A DNA stretch of 8,213 nucleotides from Anaerolineaceae bacterium UBA4081. Its GTDB lineage: Bacteria; Chloroflexota; Anaerolineae; Anaerolineales; Anaerolineaceae. The position numbers were made by a program, and so were the translations under genes. The stretch lies in assembly GCA_002383615.1 (NCBI GenBank), contig DFYN01000183.1, forward strand, positions 8,149 to 16,361, read 5' to 3'. Each line of letters begins with the position of its first letter. Position 1 is the stretch's first letter. Below are positions 6,450 to 8,213 of this stretch, piece after piece. Under the pieces are notes generated by a model. The model did no database searches. It was not told the DNA's origin and was given only the letters and a program-made list of their open reading frames with translations.

Positions 6450-7217
6450 ATGGAAAAAAAGGAAAGTAGCACTTCTGGCAAACGGTCATCCTCACGAAAA
6501 TTGGAGATGCGGGAAAGACGCCGCAAACAGGCACAACGGAACAAGTGGATAATCATTGGTTCCATTCTACTTGTTGTGGCAGCAGTTGCAGGACTATTGA
6601 TTTGGACCCAATGGAAACAAGCCAACGCACCTATTGGGGATATCATTATACCCACTGGCATGAATCGCCCTGCTGTCAACGGCAATTCAGTTGGCGACCC
6701 AAACGCGCCTGTTAAACTGACTGAAGTTGCTGATTTTCAATGCCCGGCATGCAAATCATTCTCGGAGAATATTGAGCAAACCCTGTTGGACAATTTCGTG
6801 GCAACTGGCAAGGTTTACTTCACGTATGAAACATTCAGTTTCCTGGATGAACAGTCATCTGGTCGCGAGTCTAAGGCTGCTGCTGAAGCTGCCTACTGTG
6901 CAATGGACCAAAACCGTTACTGGGATTTTCACGATATCCTTTATGCCAATCAAACTGGCGAAAATATTGGCGACTTCACTGACCGGCGATTGACTGCCTT
7001 TGCCGCCGCTTTAGGGTTGGACATGGAGGCGTTTTCCGATTGCTTTGAATCAGGGAAGTATAAACAACGCGTTTTGGATGAGCTGGTCGCCGCACCTGGC
7101 AGGGGCATAAACTCGACCCCCTCATTCCTAATAAATGGACAGCTCATCAAAATCGAATCATCCTGGCAGGAGTTATTTGACGCCCTTGATGCGGCTTATG
7201 CGGCAGCAGAAAATTAA
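6450..7217 (+). CDS. Membrane-anchored DsbA-like thiol-disulfide oxidoreductase
   Basis: A 255-residue protein. A very basic N-terminus (residues 10-32, many Arg and Lys) precedes one membrane helix (about 33-52), so the catalytic part should sit outside the cytoplasmic membrane, held by an uncleaved anchor. The thioredoxin-fold domain with helical insert (DsbA/Thioredoxin_4 type) runs from about 80 to 250: the lead-in GDPNAPVKLTEVADFQ, the active site Cys98-Pro-Ala-Cys101, and the cis-proline loop STPSFLING with Pro224. A second cysteine pair, Cys150 and Cys198, occupies the insert at places where many family members also have Cys and may form a structural disulfide. Likely role: disulfide formation or isomerisation in exported proteins. 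The gene follows the AhpD-like gene after 58 nt, has a possible promoter of its own, and is directly followed by a strong terminator. ATG 6450 was preferred to TTG 6438. Confidence 0.94.
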   Translation: MEKKESSTSGKRSSSRKLEMRERRRKQAQRNKWIIIGSILLVVAAVAGLLIWTQWKQANAPIGDIIIPTGMNRPAVNGNSVGDPNAPVKLTEVADFQCPACKSFSENIEQTLLDNFVATGKVYFTYETFSFLDEQSSGRESKAAAEAAYCAMDQNRYWDFHDILYANQTGENIGDFTDRRLTAFAAALGLDMEAFSDCFESGKYKQRVLDELVAAPGRGINSTPSFLINGQLIKIESSWQELFDALDAAYAAAEN

Positions 7218-7224
7218 TCTAGAT

Positions 7225-7264
7225 TAACGAAGCAAAACCGCCCTGACAGGGCGGTTTTTCGTTA
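7225..7264. terminator. Bidirectional intrinsic terminator between convergent genes
   Basis: CCGCCCT (7238-7244) and AGGGCGG (7248-7254) form a perfect 7-bp stem with a GAC loop. Three A-T pairs extend it, and after a 3-nt bulge on the left (7232-7234) an outer 7-bp stem follows (TAACGAA 7225-7231 with TTCGTTA 7258-7264). A T run (7255-7259) follows the core on the + strand and, read on the minus strand, four T follow the core as well. It lies 7 nt after the DsbA-like stop and 6 nt past the DUF554 stop, so it can serve both transcripts. Confidence 0.92.
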
Positions 7265-7270
7265 GTCAGA

Positions 7271-7975
7271 TTACCTGATTATCGACAAAATCCACACAAT
7301 CAGCGGAGCCATTAGTAAAGCGGGAAGGAAATTTGCGGTCCGAATAGGCTTGATTTCGAGCAAACTGCTGATGGCAATACCAATCAGGATAATGCCACCT
7401 GCTGCTGACATCTCCGTCATCATGACTGGGGAAATCACAGCCTGGACCTGGGCTGCCAGTAAGGTCAAACCACCTTGGTAAAACAGAATGATGAGAACCG
7501 AAAACATGACACCAACGCCAAGGGTAGAGGCAAAAGCCAAGGCACTAAAGCCATCCAAAATGGCTTTTACAGCCAGCGTTGCATAATTTCCCGTCAGTCC
7601 ATCTTCAATGGAACCCAGAATGGTCATCGGACCAACACAAAATACGAGAGATGCCGTCAGAAAACCACGGACAAAACGGTTGGATCCTGATTCCGCCCCA
7701 CTGTGCTGGAACCTTCGCTCCAGCCAGGCTCCTAACCTCAGTAAGCCGTCCTCAATACGCCACCACTCTCCCAGTAAGCCGCCAATCAAGATACTACCTA
7801 AAACGATTAAGGCGTTTTCCGTTTTAAGAAAAAGAGACATGCCATAACCAAGTGTGAATAACCCCAACCCCGCGATGATTGTAGTACGAATTCGCTCAGG
7901 TAACCTGCTACCCAGCAGTAAACCGAGTGAACCTCCGACCAAGACTGTTGCAATATTAAGCCAGGTTCCAATCAT
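7271..7975 (-). CDS. DUF554 family membrane protein
   Basis: A 234-residue integral membrane protein of the DUF554 family (YdfK/YqgA-like), full length for the family. Segments that mark it: the N-terminal GTWLNIATVLVGG, GLGLFTLGYGMSLF (about 36-49), ILIGGLLGEWWRIE, then FCVGPMTILGSIEDGL (112-127) and KAILDGF (137-143), with LPALLMAP near the end. Hydrophobic segments lie at about 5-22, 32-50, 56-70, 104-123, 132-175 (probably two), 190-207 and 213-232. The function of the family is not established; a transport role has been guessed from its topology. Its ATG overlaps the TGA stop of the upstream adenosyltransferase gene by 4 nt, so the two form an operon with coupled translation. It ends just before the shared bidirectional terminator. 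Family call is firm, role unknown. Confidence 0.95.
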   Translation of the reverse strand: MIGTWLNIATVLVGGSLGLLLGSRLPERIRTTIIAGLGLFTLGYGMSLFLKTENALIVLGSILIGGLLGEWWRIEDGLLRLGAWLERRFQHSGAESGSNRFVRGFLTASLVFCVGPMTILGSIEDGLTGNYATLAVKAILDGFSALAFASTLGVGVMFSVLIILFYQGGLTLLAAQVQAVISPVMMTEMSAAGGIILIGIAISSLLEIKPIRTANFLPALLMAPLIVWILSIIR

Positions 7976-8213
7976 GGCTGCTTGGCGGTGGTCGGAGGGA
8001 ACTGAAGCTCAAACAAACTCATAACAAAGAGGAGGGATGAAAGGCGGTTCAAGTATGCCAGGAGATAGTAGTTCTGGACATCACCGCGGTCAAGCATTGC
8101 TGCCATCTTCCGCTCTGCCCGTCGGACGACTGTCCTAGCTATATCGAGAGCAGCCTGAGCCTGACTGTCGCCGCTGACGATAAATTCCCGAGGCATTTTG
8201 ACCTGGATGGTCA
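7972..8213 (-). CDS. pduO: PduO-type cob(I)alamin adenosyltransferase, C-terminal part
   Basis: The frame is open to the window edge, so only the last 79 residues of a protein normally about 180-200 long are visible; the ATG at 8196 is internal (Met6 of the visible part). The match to PduO/MMAB-type corrinoid adenosyltransferases is clear: FIVSG, then the helix ARTVVRRAER (26-34 include the Arg/Arg-Arg/Glu/Arg set of the active site), then YLNRLSSLLFV (53-63). These enzymes move the 5'-deoxyadenosyl group of ATP onto cob(I)alamin to make adenosylcobalamin in the cytoplasm. Two departures are seen: the usual Asp after NRLS is Ser59, and the loop normally rich in Gly (PGG/SGG) reads SGD. The gene overlaps the DUF554 gene by 4 nt. 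The family call is firm, but whether this copy is active cannot be judged from the fragment. Confidence 0.88.
   Translation of the reverse strand, partial: TIQVKMPREFIVSGDSQAQAALDIARTVVRRAERKMAAMLDRGDVQNYYLLAYLNRLSSLLFVMSLFELQFPPTTAKQP

Noticed and set aside
7475..7847. Plus-strand open frames opposite the DUF554 gene
   Set aside because: The minus strand codes for a clear full-length DUF554 protein; the plus-strand frames show low-complexity, non-homologous composition and no start signals.
8194..8196. Minus-strand ATG at 8196 as the start of a 74-residue hypothetical protein
   Set aside because: The frame continues to the edge and the protein matches the C-terminus of PduO-type adenosyltransferases, so this Met is internal.
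1..8213. CRISPR repeats, tRNA genes, insertion-sequence ends, riboswitches
   Set aside because: No regularly spaced repeats, cloverleaf-type sequence, inverted repeats with target duplications or long structured leader was found; the longest gap without a gene is 58 nt.

Overview
The window looks like ordinary chromosomal DNA from a free-living bacterium, most likely a member of the Chloroflexota such as an Anaerolineae species. That guess rests on moderate GC content, clear Shine-Dalgarno sites with some TTG starts, soluble multi-domain histidine kinases, and the general look of the proteins. It is an inference, not a proof. No tRNA, rRNA, CRISPR array, insertion sequence, phage gene or integration site was seen.

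Positions 1-7217 hold nine genes, all on the + strand and tightly packed. In order they are: the 3' part of a YtcJ-like amidohydrolase; a soluble histidine kinase with an MshEN-like (possible c-di-GMP-binding) N-terminus; a GAF-domain histidine kinase; an OmpR/PhoB-type response regulator; a regulator with two tandem Cro/C1-type HTH domains; a small TPR protein; a double-GNAT acetyltransferase; an AhpD-like carboxymuconolactone decarboxylase family protein; and a membrane-anchored DsbA-like thiol-disulfide protein. Gaps run from a 4-nt overlap to 58 nt. A strong hairpin terminator at 7225-7264 closes the run. Positions 7271-8213 hold two convergent minus-strand genes that overlap by 4 nt: the end of a PduO-type cob(I)alamin adenosyltransferase and a DUF554 membrane protein.

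The core is a signalling cassette: two kinases with different input domains, one response regulator, then a second DNA-binding protein coupled by a 1-nt overlap to a TPR partner. The simplest reading is that an intracellular signal (possibly c-di-GMP, through the first kinase) and a second signal (through the GAF kinase) converge on one regulator. The GNAT and AhpD-like genes are translationally coupled to each other. The DsbA-like gene has its own possible promoter and may be partly independent. The most notable points are the MshEN-kinase fusion, the two-kinase/one-regulator layout, the gapless internal duplication in the HTH protein, and the exact 40-residue period of the TPR protein.
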